Below are positions 34,197 through 44,029 of a stretch of DNA of 64,000 bases, piece after piece; position 1 is the first letter of the stretch; every line of letters begins with the position of its first letter. Both the position numbers and the translations under genes were made by a program. A model generated the notes under the pieces. The model had not been told where the DNA came from. It searched no databases and saw only the letters and a program-made list of their open reading frames with translations. The stretch covers positions 89,330,433 through 89,394,432 of the forward strand of contig CM055275.1 in assembly GCA_029237695.1 (NCBI GenBank), given 5' to 3'. Origin of the DNA: Conchocele bisecta. Lineage: Eukaryota > Mollusca > Bivalvia > Lucinida > Thyasiridae.

Positions 34197-34355
34197 TAAT
34201 TTGTTCCCACGAAGTAACAATTCGTTCCCTCAATTTAACGAATTGCTATATCGTGTGAACGAATTGTTAATTCGTGGGAACGAGAATTGTTAATTCGTGG
34301 AAACGAATTGTTAATTTGAGGGAACGAATTGTTAAATTGAAGGAACGAATTGACA
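34197..34355. repeat. TTCGTTCCCACGAA-type short tandem repeat
   Basis: Same family as 17988-18134, here with forward and inverted units. It lies between two copies of CCCCGCAGGGGA / TCCCCTGCGGGG (34170, 34370), which probably mark element ends. Confidence 0.65.
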
Positions 34356-34540
34356 ATAAATATTCCAAGTCCCCTGCGGGGCTCTGTAAAGTGATCTCAG
34401 ATGATGTGTCAGATATCCAAGTTGTGTTTTTACGTTCATGCACAGTAAACGAACATACATAAATCAATTGCACCATTTTATTTGAGGTCTCGATAAACGA
34501 TAACTGTATGTGGCATAATAAATGCAAGAAGGCATTCAGC

Positions 34541-35272
34541 TACTGTGAAACCTCTCTAACCGAACACCCTGGTAGCAACAAAAAATAACAAAATCCGCCT
34601 TCAAATGTTATCAAATAAAACAGTGAATTCGCTTGATATAACATTTGCAGTGTATAAAACGAAAACCCACATACAGTCAAACCTTTCTAAACCGGACACC
34701 CAGGGTGTCCGGTTTAGAGAGGTTTTTACCTCCCAGGGTGTCCGGTTTAGAGAGGTTTCGCTGTAAATCCAGCAGATGACCATTCTTAGACATGTGTGTG
34801 TGTCATGCGATCATGAACAGGCATTTTAACATATAGTATGTTTCGCGAAAGCTGCCCAAATGTTACGGCCATAAAACAATTCAAAAACAATATTTTTTTC
34901 GATATTATTAAATTAAAGGAAAATTTGAGAATGAGCCTTCTTTTCATTTCGTGAAATTTGGTCAAATATTGATTTTATTGCGAAAAAACAATTTCCCCAT
35001 GTTAAATCCCCCAGAGTGAAGATGTTTATGGGGATTTAACAGGGGGGAATTCTTTAGAATTTCAGAAATACTGGACTGATTTTTTAAAATTTAACTTTTG
35101 TTTTCTTAGTTAGATCATCTCCAAGCTATCTAGCTATGTTTCGGAGTCAATTTCCAAATATTTTCCCATAGAGAAATAAATTGTTCGTAATAAACGACTA
35201 GGAAACCTATAAACATGATAAAGTAAGATCACAGATCTTTGCTTGTGTCCGGTTTAGAGAAGTTCCACTGTA
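34541..35272. mobile_element. interlocked Tigger-like MITEs with nested foldback
   Basis: Four TA-bordered ends of the CAGTGAAACCTCTCTAA type are present: 34541, 34672 and 34765 (inverted), and 35272 (inverted). CCGGACACCCAGGGTGTCCG is at the centre of the short pair. A family 3 foldback arm occupies 34838-35200. The order suggests repeated insertion of related elements into each other. Confidence 0.55.
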
Positions 35273-35279
35273 CTCCCAA

Positions 35280-36280
35280 AACCGGCAGCCAAACAACATG
35301 TTCAGAGCTCTACAATTTACGATTTAGCGACTATTCAAGTACACATGGTTATATTATGTGCAGAACGTCGGAAGCACCATAAGATTGGTCATGCGAAGGC
35401 AAGGGTACCCCCCCCCCCACCACCCCATCCCTACATCAACTAAAGTGTATGTTGTTACCGTCTTGTCGAGTGGTAGCAATACATGTATAAACTTTTGATG
35501 TTTAAATGAGCAAAATTACAAATAGAAGTTTGTGTATTGGCTGATATAATATTATGAAACGAGACCGAAACTACATGATTAAAGTCTACAGTAACCTATG
35601 CTTTAAACCTTATTGCTTGTCGAAAGCGCGAATGTATCACGATTTGTTGGGTAAAGGAGCCAATATATTGGTTTCTACTAGTGTCGACCAGATTCATCCT
35701 ATTTATCTACTCAATATGATCCGGGACTACACTATATTTTCACAATTATTAAATATTACCAACAGTGTAGACTGCAAAGATGTATCTACCATATTCGCAG
35801 TCTTTATTTTTGCACTATTCAGTAAGAAACAAACACTAAAATAAAACATAGAACCGGATCTCTATAAATATATTTGCAAAGGGAAATAACTAGCTACACT
35901 ACCTCAGTATCACCTCATTATCCCCTCGCCGATAAGCAAGAGGGGATGTAGCGTTAGTCCATGCACGTACACTGTACGTACGTACGTTAGTAACTGTAAC
36001 ACCTTTCATCTTTCAATAACGTATAAACCCCTTCACCGATTTTGATAATATTTGGCCACAATCTGTATTTAGGGATGCTGCGTTGTTTTGTATAGACCCA
36101 CGTCCGACCGCACAAGATGAAGGTCGATGAGGACTTATATTAACATTGTTAAGGCTGGCTGCCATCGAGGGGATTAGACCCTTATTCAATAATATTATTG
36201 ACTAGGTTTGGTTTCCTTTCAACCCTAATTCGATTGCGGGACGCTATGTTGTACGCTTTCGGTTGCTAATGGAAAGGAAG
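35280..36280. other. repeat fragments, no gene recognised
   Basis: It contains a C run near 35410, one arm of the 1284 palindrome family (35447-35487), a 96-codon ORF at 35554 that includes a worn family 1 hairpin, and an inverted pair CATTATCCCCTCGCC / CGAGGGGATTAGACC (35918, 36168). Confidence 0.4.
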
Positions 36281-36285
36281 ATAGG

Positions 36286-36480
36286 TAACCAGTGTAGCTC
36301 CTGATCAAATAGCATACTCCTGTAGCCTGATAGTGATCTATATTTGTTTGTTCGAAGGTGTTCCATCGATACAATGGTGAACAGCGCAGATCCTGATCAG
36401 ACTGTGCGGATGCACAGGCTGATCTGGATCTACACTGAACCTAAACTCCATAATTCCCATCGCTCCAGTCACAGCCATAT
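36286..36480. mobile_element. MITE family 1 copy
   Basis: ACCAGTGTAGCTCCTGATCA at the left, the inner palindrome GCGCAGATCCTGATCAGAC, and the right end CGCTCCAGTCACAGCCATA. Confidence 0.65.
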
Positions 36481-36657
36481 TCATTTTATTGTACTAAGTA
36501 TTGACTTGGTAATACTTACACGTTAAACAGCATATAATTGCGAAGTTAAAAACGTACGACATTTCCGTGTAATATAGTTCAACACCCATGAAATTATCAG
36601 AAATATAACAGGGTGTCCAAATACAACGACATATAAGGAATATAAATATTATATTAA

Positions 36658-36890
36658 AGGTACATGCCCATTCAGTAGGCACAAACTGTTCTATTTTTTT
36701 TATAGGAATTAAATAAGTGTACAAGTGTGTCACTATTCCACCATTTCTAAACATTACGAGTGCCCGCTATACAGATATAATCATTTAGTAATGCGTATTT
36801 TAATGATTGTGACGCGTGGTGGTATCAGATTATTTTCATATACAAATGAAGAATTGTATTTTTTAAATTATTTTTTAAGTTACATGTATC
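36658..36890. mobile_element. TTAA element, left-end fragment
   Basis: TTAA (36654-36657) is followed by AGGTACATGCCCATTCAGTA and the family interior (CACTATTCCACCATTTC). The right terminus is missing. Confidence 0.6.
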
Positions 36891-36997
36891 TACGGCTACA
36901 ATTTGACCCATGCCCAAACCTGTTGCATGTAGGTCAACATTTAGTAAACTGTATATGTTATACCTTTAAACAAGTAATCGTTGATTTAATCTGGTAA

Positions 36998-37090
36998 ATT
37001 GCCAAATATAATAGAGCAGGGCAATCATTTCCCCATGGAAGCCATATTTAGGTTTGAGGAATTTGATTCCTCAAACCTTTTGTTTTCGTT

Positions 37091-37123
<33 letters not shown>

Positions 37124-40100
37124 TCAGCCGTTCAGTCTACAGCCCAAACCGCTGGTCGGATCGACTTCAAATTTTGTATACCGATTCGCATCAACAGTGA
37201 GACGAGAATAACGCAATTTTCAGAATTCTCATGACGTCACTTTCTACGAAACCGGAATTGACGTCATATATCATATAATTCCCTATAACTTCCTTATTTT
37301 CCAACCGATTTCAAAAATTCTTTTTGAATTGTAAAGCTGCGATAATTCTCTATCTTCGCTTCGCTGACAATGTTTGGCTATCTGCTCAAATGAGAGAGCT
37401 ATAGACATGTGAAATTGAGAAAAATTAAAAAAATCAACAATTTCAGATTTTTATTTTATTTTAACGGGTGGTCTTTGAAAACAGTTTCCAATTTGTACAG
37501 TAATCTCAGCAACATAATTTTTTGACAGCGTCACGCGGGACATTCATCCGCACAGAAGATGATATTTTTCAGAGCAATGGCTTGAATAGTTCTGATTCTA
37601 TTGTCTTTCAAACTTGGACGTTTTTTTTCAATTTTTCAAATTTGAAATGGTCATAACTTTTTTATTATCTAACCGATTTCAAATATTTTTTTGGCATTAA
37701 AAAGCCAAAAAAATTCTCTATCTCCGTTTCACTGGTAGTTTTTGGCTATCTGCCCAAATGAGAGAGTTGTAGGCATTTGAAGTTTTTAAAAAAAATTGAA
37801 ATGGTCATAACTTCCTTATTATTCAACGATTTCTTTTTTTTTAATTTTTTTTTTTGCATTAAAAAGCCAATAAAATTCTCTATCTCCGGTTCACTGGTAG
37901 TTTTTAGCTTCTGCTCAAATGCGCGAGCTACATGCATTTGAAGTTTTTTTTTTCAATTTTTCAAATTTGAAATGTTCATAACTTTGTTATTATCTAACCG
38001 ATTTCAAATATTTTTTTTCCATTAAAAAGCCAACAAAATTCTCTATCTCGGTTTCCCTGGTAGTTTTTGGCTATCTGCCCAAATGAGAGAGTTGTAGGCA
38101 TTTGAAGTTTGGTTCTTTCATTTTTTTATTTTCTTTGTTGTTCAACATAATCATGATAATTATACCGATGAAAGCCGAAACAGGCCGAATGCATTTTTCA
38201 AATTTGAAATGGTCATAACTTTTTTATTATCTAACCGATTTCAAATATTATTTTTGCATTAAAAAGCCAACAAAATTCTCTATCTCCATTTCCCTGGTAG
38301 TTTTTGGCTATCTGCCCAAATGAGAGAGTTGTAGGCATTTGAAGTTTTTAAAAAAATTTGAAATGGTCATAACTTCCTTATTATTCAACCGATTTCAAAT
38401 ATTTTTTTTGCATTAAAAAGCCGTCATTGGCAATGTCTTCTAATCACTTTGCCAGTGTACGTTTGTCAGTACATCAAGCCTCAAACCGTTGATGCAGCTT
38501 CAGCTGCTCTAGTTTGATTTTGTTTTCGTTGGTTTTTTTTTTCTTTTTATTCAGCCGTCGAGACTACAGCCCAAACCGCTGGTCGGATCGACTTCAAATT
38601 TTGTATACCGATTCGCATCAACAGTGAGACGAGAATAACGCAATTTTCAGAATTCTCATGACGTCACTTTCTACGAAACCGGAAGTGACGTCATATATCA
38701 TATAATTCCCTATTACTTCCTTATTTTCCAACCGATTTCAAAAATTCTTTTTGAATTGTAAAGCTGCGAGAATTCTCTATCTTCGCTTCGCTGACAATGT
38801 TTGGCTATCTGCTCAAATGAGAGAGCTATAGACATGTGAATTTGAGAAAAAATGAAAAAAATCAACAATTTCAGATTTTTATTTTATTTTAACGGGTGGT
38901 CTTTGAAAACAGTTTCCAATTTGTACAGTAATCTCAGCAACATAATTTTTTGACAGCGTCACGCGGGACATTCATCCGCACAGAAGATGATATTTTTCAG
39001 AACAATGGCTTGAATAGTTCTGATTCTATTGTCTTTCAAACTTGGACGTTTTTTTTCAATTTTTCAAATTTGAAATGGTCATAACTTTTTTATTATCTAA
39101 CCGATTTCAAATATTGTTTTTGCATTAAAAAGCCAACAAAATTCTCTATCTCCGATTCACTGGTAGGTTTTGGCTATCTGCCCAAATGAGAGAGTTGTAG
39201 GCATTTGAAGTTTTTAAAAAAAATTGAAATGGTCATAACTTCCTTATTATTCAACCGATTTCAAATATTTTTTTTGCATTAAAAAGCCAATAAAATTCTC
39301 TATCTCCGATTCGCTGGTAGTTTTTAGCTATCTGCTCAAATGCGCGAGCTACATGCATTTGAAGTTTGAGAACGAGCATATAAACTTAGCCGCCTAGAAC
39401 AGTGTGTACAGCTGACAAACTTCGAGGTGGAGCCAGACAGGTATGGTGGGCTGTATCAGACACTGGTTTTATATACGAACTGACATGCTGTGAGTGCTTT
39501 AGAATCGTCTTAACTTCAATGTCAGACTATGGGGGTTAACGGTACACATTTCGTAGAACATTATATAATGAAAAATGCTTAGAATAGTCAAGCGATTCTG
39601 AAAATACAAAACTTTTTTTTTCAATTTCATTTTCGTTGGTTTTTTTTCTTCTTTTTATTCAGCCGTCGGGACTACAGCCCAAACCGCTTGTCGGATCGAC
39701 TTCAAATTTTGTATGCCGATTTGTATCAACTGTGAGACGAGAATAACGCAATTTTCAGAATTCTCATGACGTCACTTTCCACGAAACCGGAAGTGACGTC
39801 ATATATCATATAATGTCCTATAACTTCCACATTTTTCAACCGATTTCAAAAATTCTTTTTGTATTCGAAAGCTGCGAGAAATCTCTATCTTCGTTTGCCT
39901 GGCCGTTATTGCTATCTGCTCAAATGAGAGAGCTATTGACATGTGAAGTTGAGAAAAATGAAAAAAATCAACAATTTCGGATTTTCTTTTTTATTTTAAC
40001 GGGTGGTCTTCGAAAACAGTTTCCAATTTGTACAGTAATCTCAGCAACAATAATTTTTTTGACAGCGTGACGCGGGACATTCATCCGCACAAAAGATGAT

Positions 40101-40890
40101 AATTTTCAGAGCTATAGCTTGAAGAGTTCCGATTCTATTGCCTTTCAAACTTGGACGTTTTTTTCTTCAATTTTTCAAATTTGAAATGTTCATAACTTTG
40201 TTATTATCTAACCGATTTCAAATATTTTTTTTCCATTAAAAAGCCAACAAAATTCTCTATCTCGGTTTCACTGGTAGTTTTTGGCTATCTACCCAAATGA
40301 GAGAGTTGTAGGCATTTGAAGTTTGGTTCTTTCATTTTTTTAAATTTGAAATGGTCATAACTTTTTTATTATTCAACCGATTTCAAATATTTTTTTTCCA
40401 TTAAAAAGGCAATAAAATTCTCTATCTCCGCATCATTGGTAGTTTTTAGCTATCTGCTCAAATGAGAGAGCTACATGCATTTGAAGTTTGACAAGCGTCA
40501 CGTTAAATCACACAGTAACAATATAAACAATTTTCATTTTATATACGAACTGACATGCTGTGAGTGCTTTAGAATCGTCTCAACTTCAATGTCAGACTAG
40601 GGGGTTAACGGTACACATTTCGTAGAACGTTATATATGAAAAATGCTTAGGATAGTCAAGCGATTCTGAAAATACAAAACTTTATTTTTTCAATTTCATT
40701 GGAATTGCATCAATTTTTTTTGAGTTTCATATGTTTTCGTCATTGGCAATGTCTTCTAATCACTTTGCCAGTGTACGTTTGTCAGTACATCAAGCCTCAA
40801 ACCGTTGATGCAGCTTCAGCTGCTCTAGTTTTCTTTGTTGTTCAACATAATCATGATAATTATACCGATGAAAGCCGAAACAGGCCGAAT
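36998..40890. repeat. triplicated repeat complex with CRE-like palindromes
   Basis: Three large copies begin with TTTTCGTTGG and a T run, at 37085, 38522 and 39643. Each contains CAGCCCAAACCGC, then CATGACGTCACTTTC and CCGGAAGTGACGTCATATA. Within each, a subrepeat of about 150 bp (AAATTCTCTATCTCCG... GAGAGTTGTAGGCATTTGAA) is tandemly repeated two to four times. Separator blocks recur: CATTGGCAATGTCTTCTAAT at 38426, 40740 and 41680; GCGATTCTGAAAATACAAAA at 39593, 40660 and 41600. No ORF is conserved between copies. Its class is unknown. Confidence 0.7.
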
Positions 40891-41013
40891 GCCTGTGGCT
40901 GCGGCTAAATCCTTTGATCTTAGCAACGTGTTAAGTTCATGAGGTCACTGTCTAGAGTTGGATGGCACACTTCGCGTGTTAACTCTATGCGACCACTGAC
41001 CAGCGTTTGTTAA

Positions 41014-41200
41014 AGGTACATGCCCACGCAGTAGGCACAAAATGTTCTTTATAGGAATTAAATAAGTGTATAATTATGTCACTATTCCACCAGTTCTAAA
41101 CATTACGAGTGTCCGCTATACAAATATAATCATTTATTAATTATCAATTTACTGTTAGCGACGCGCGGCGGTAACAGTCTATTTTGATAATGTGCGTGGA
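41014..41200. mobile_element. TTAA element, left-end fragment
   Basis: TTAA then AGGTACATGCCCACGCAGTA at 41010-41033. It breaks off just before the GC-rich start region of the ORF at 41291. Confidence 0.55.
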
Positions 41201-41227
41201 TGACGACTTTCACATCACGGCTTGCGG

Positions 41228-41239
41228 TGCGCATGCGCA
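41228..41239. promoter_or_regulatory. NRF1-like palindrome
   Basis: TGCGCATGCGCA matches the core of the animal NRF1 binding consensus. It lies about 50 bp before the ATG at 41291, in a locally CpG-rich patch, and supports a TATA-less promoter here. Confidence 0.5.
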
Positions 41240-41290
41240 GTATACTACGCGCGCCAGTCGGCTTCCCAATATGTAAACAAGAATATCAAC

Positions 41291-41500
41291 ATGTCGAAAC
41301 GTCCAGGACGGAAATTGTATGAAACGGCGTCGGCCAAAAAAAAGGCGAAATGTCTGAGGGACAGGCAGTACAGAGAGAGAGATATAGTGGTTAATATTGG
41401 CGACCAAATCACCAAATGGAAAGAGTTACGTGGAGATTTAGATTTGGACTCGAACTTAAACAAACAATTTTCATTTTATATACGAACTGACATGCTGTGA
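41291..41500 (+). CDS. first-exon candidate of an unknown basic protein, 3' end replaced by repeat
   Basis: From ATG at 41291 the frame gives MSKRPGRKLYETASAKKKAK then CLRDRQYRERDIVVNIGDQI, then TKWKELRGDLDLDSN. The charged first half and NIGDQ..KWKELR..L.L.S resemble the opening of a family of uncharacterised aquatic-animal proteins with an NIG...RW..LR...GL pattern; I know no function for it. After about 41458 the frame enters AATTTTCATTTTATATACG, which is also present at 40530 in a segmental repeat, so the last 14 residues are probably not original. The ORF may be a gene fragment, or an exon whose donor was lost. The GC-rich leader and NRF1-like site argue it was once a real 5' end. Confidence 0.45.
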   Translation: MSKRPGRKLYETASAKKKAKCLRDRQYRERDIVVNIGDQITKWKELRGDLDLDSNLNKQFSFYIRTDML

Positions 41501-41830
41501 GTGCTTTAGAATCGTCTCTAACTTCAATGTCAGACTAGGGGGTTAACGGTACACATTTCGTAGAACGTTATAATGAAAAAATGCTTAGGATAGTCAAGCG
41601 ATTCTGAAAATACAAAACTTTATTTTTTCAATTTCATTGGAATTGCATCAATTTTTTTTGAGTTTCATATGTTTTCGTCATTGGCAATGTCTTCTAATCA
41701 CTTTGCCAGTGTACGTTTGTCAGTACATCAAGCCTCAAACCGTTGATGCAGCTTCAGCTGCTCTAGTTTATCTTGTTGTTGTTCAGCATTCAACATAACG
41801 AAATGCAGATTTCGAATTTACAAGATACAC
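41460..41830. repeat. fourth partial copy of the 39.5-40.9 kb repeat
   Basis: Same order as 40528-40830: GAACTGACATGCTGTGAGTG, GGGGGTTAACGGTACACATT-type block, CATTGGCAATGTCTTCTAAT and GCAGCTTCAGCTGCTCTAG. Confidence 0.75.
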
Positions 41831-42204
41831 ATGTAAATGTCAGATAAACACATTGACACAGTAAAATAACCAATTTCTGCATGTGAATGTTCTTTATTAA
41901 TAATCTATTGATACAGCTTTGCCAGTTGTAAATCGCTAACACATCAAATATGCCGGATAACCGGTTGCAAAAATCAATATTCCATGTGTTACATTAAATT
42001 GCTACCCTTGCAAGAGGTATGGAGCAGGGTAGTAACATTTGTTTCTACACGTAATAGTTTACGTATTGCTTTTTAAAGGCACTGGGTCTCAGCTATGCCG
42101 AGAAAGTATTGAATGAAACAGAATAGGAAACAACATATTAATTGGAGAATTGTATCGTATTTCTGAACCCAATTGTATGGAAGCGACCTGGTACCAATGA
42201 TAAA

Positions 42205-42575
42205 CTATTTTATCTCCTAATTAGGAGATACTAACTCTTAATTAGGAGGTAGTATATCCTAATTAGGACTTCCTATTTCCTATTTATGACTTATTATCTC
42301 CTAATTAGGACTTAATATCTCCCGTTATGAGTTAGCATCTCCTAATTAAGAGTTAGTATATCTTAATTAGGACTTACTATTTGCTAATTATAACTTAGTA
42401 TCTTCTATTAGGAGTTAGTATCTCCTAATTATCACTTATTATCTCGTAATTAGCACTTTATATCTCCTAATTTGGACATACTATATGTGTCAATGCTAAA
42501 ATGCATTATCTCCTAATTAGGAGATACAAACTACTAATTAGGAGATACTAACTACTTAATTAGGAGATAAGTTAC
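42205..42575. repeat. tandem array of CTCCTAATTAGGAG palindromes
   Basis: About 15 units of roughly 24 bp. The unit is itself a palindrome centred on TAATTA, alternating with ATACTAACT-type spacers. Middle units are degraded. There are no ORFs. Confidence 0.85.
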
Positions 42576-42624
42576 TATCTTTCTATGGTATATGTTCAAA
42601 CGAAATGATGCGATTGATTGACAA

Positions 42625-42843
42625 TGTGGCTGTGACTGGAGAAATGGGAGCAGTGTAGATCCAGATAAGCCTGTGCATCCGCACAGTCTGATCCGGATCT
42701 GCACTGTTCGCCATACCCTCAATGAAACACATGCCATGCTTCAAACAAGCAATATACATGTTGATCGTTATCAAGCCACATGTATTGAGTGTGTTATTTG
42801 AGCAAGAGCTACAATGGTCATAAATGTCATAAGCCCCATTCAC
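42625..42843. mobile_element. MITE family 1 copy
   Basis: TGTGGCTGTGACTGGAGAAA at the left, the inner palindrome, and GTCATAAGCCCCATTCAC at a worn right end. Confidence 0.65.
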
Positions 42844-43569
42844 TTTTACAGCACTGTGTTTCCCTCCTTGACCTGTATCAACCCAAAACACAATTTCATG
42901 CGATTTCCTACAATAGTGCCGAAGGTCATAATATACACCCGTCGAGGCAAGGCCATTCAAACATGGGAGATAACTCACTAACAACCAATATGGTTCGTCA
43001 TCTCGCCTTGATCAAAACATACCGAATTTTGTTAAATATAATCTTTATTCAATGTGGGAATTGCCTAATTAATTATTGCCTAATTAATTATCTGAGAGAA
43101 AACTAGAAAACAGTGCTGCATATGCCATTCGTTCAACAGTGTAAATATTATACCATATCTTACATGTAACACATACTTTATCCCCTATGTTTCGACCGGG
43201 TCGTCCTCGTTATAATTGGGATCAACTGAACATTATTTCCATACCGCAAAAATCATTACGGATATTTCTATTGCATTTTAAATGTGCATTGACCAACCAT
43301 AAGTATAGCTTAAGACAGAAAAGTGGGAAATAGAAAATACTAGCCCAGTGTATTGTGATATCATGTTTATCGTGAAATGCGTAGGAAGTCCGAGGCTTGT
43401 CGAGGAATTCCTACCGTTTCCCAGCCGAGCCTGGTGGCTTCTAATGGCTTTTAAAAAGTGATGACGTCAGCGTCAAGACATCATTGCATTATCGTGCAAT
43501 TATGGACGTCATTTGGAGCCTATCAAATTCGCTGCAGAAGTTATTACACGCGTACCATATCACATGTGT
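42844..43569. other. no gene recognised; fragments of the 52.6-53.3 kb repeat
   Basis: GATGACGTCAGCGTCAAGACATC and TTATTACACGCGTACCAT have relatives at 53110 and 53230. ORFs of about 105 and 133 codons overlap the MITE and have no family features. Confidence 0.45.
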
Positions 43570-43808
43570 GACTGTGACTGGACAAATGGGGGCTTATGGA
43601 ATTTGAGAACAGTGTATCTCCTGATCGAATAGCATTCTCCTGTAGCCTACTAATGATATATATTCCTTGTTAGAAGCATGACGGATGTTTAATTGATGGA
43701 ATGGCGAACATTGCAGATCCTGATCCGATTGTGCGGATGCACAGGCTGATATTGATCTACACTGGTCCCAAAGTTCTTAAGCCCGATTTCTCCAGTCACA
43801 GCCACATT
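43570..43808. mobile_element. MITE family 1, complete
   Basis: Ends TGTGACTGTGACTGGACAAA and TTCTCCAGTCACAGCCACA, with the inner palindrome GCAGATCCTGATCCGATTG. Confidence 0.7.
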
Positions 43809-44029
43809 TATGAAATGAGTTACAACACGGTATATTAAGAAGGTTTTCAAGTAATAAGTAAACATACGATATTTACCTCTTTACATACTTGTGCGTCACT
43901 GCTATTGTATGCTTTGCAACGAAAGCAGGAAGTTTATGTACGTACTATAATCTGTTCCAGCCAATATAATATGAACAATTATACACAATAAACTATGCAA
44001 TGTAAATGTTCAAACTGAACAGGGGTTCA

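Noticed and set aside
41161..41220. TATA-type promoter for the 41291 ORF
   Set aside because: The AT-rich stretch upstream belongs to the end of a TTAA element fragment; only the NRF1-like site is distinctive.
42583..42984. Apparent shared peptide ADPDQTVRMHRLIWIYT in several ORFs (283-756, 36344, 42583)
   Set aside because: It is encoded by the inner hairpin of MITE family 1 and appears wherever a copy lies in the right frame. It is not a protein family.
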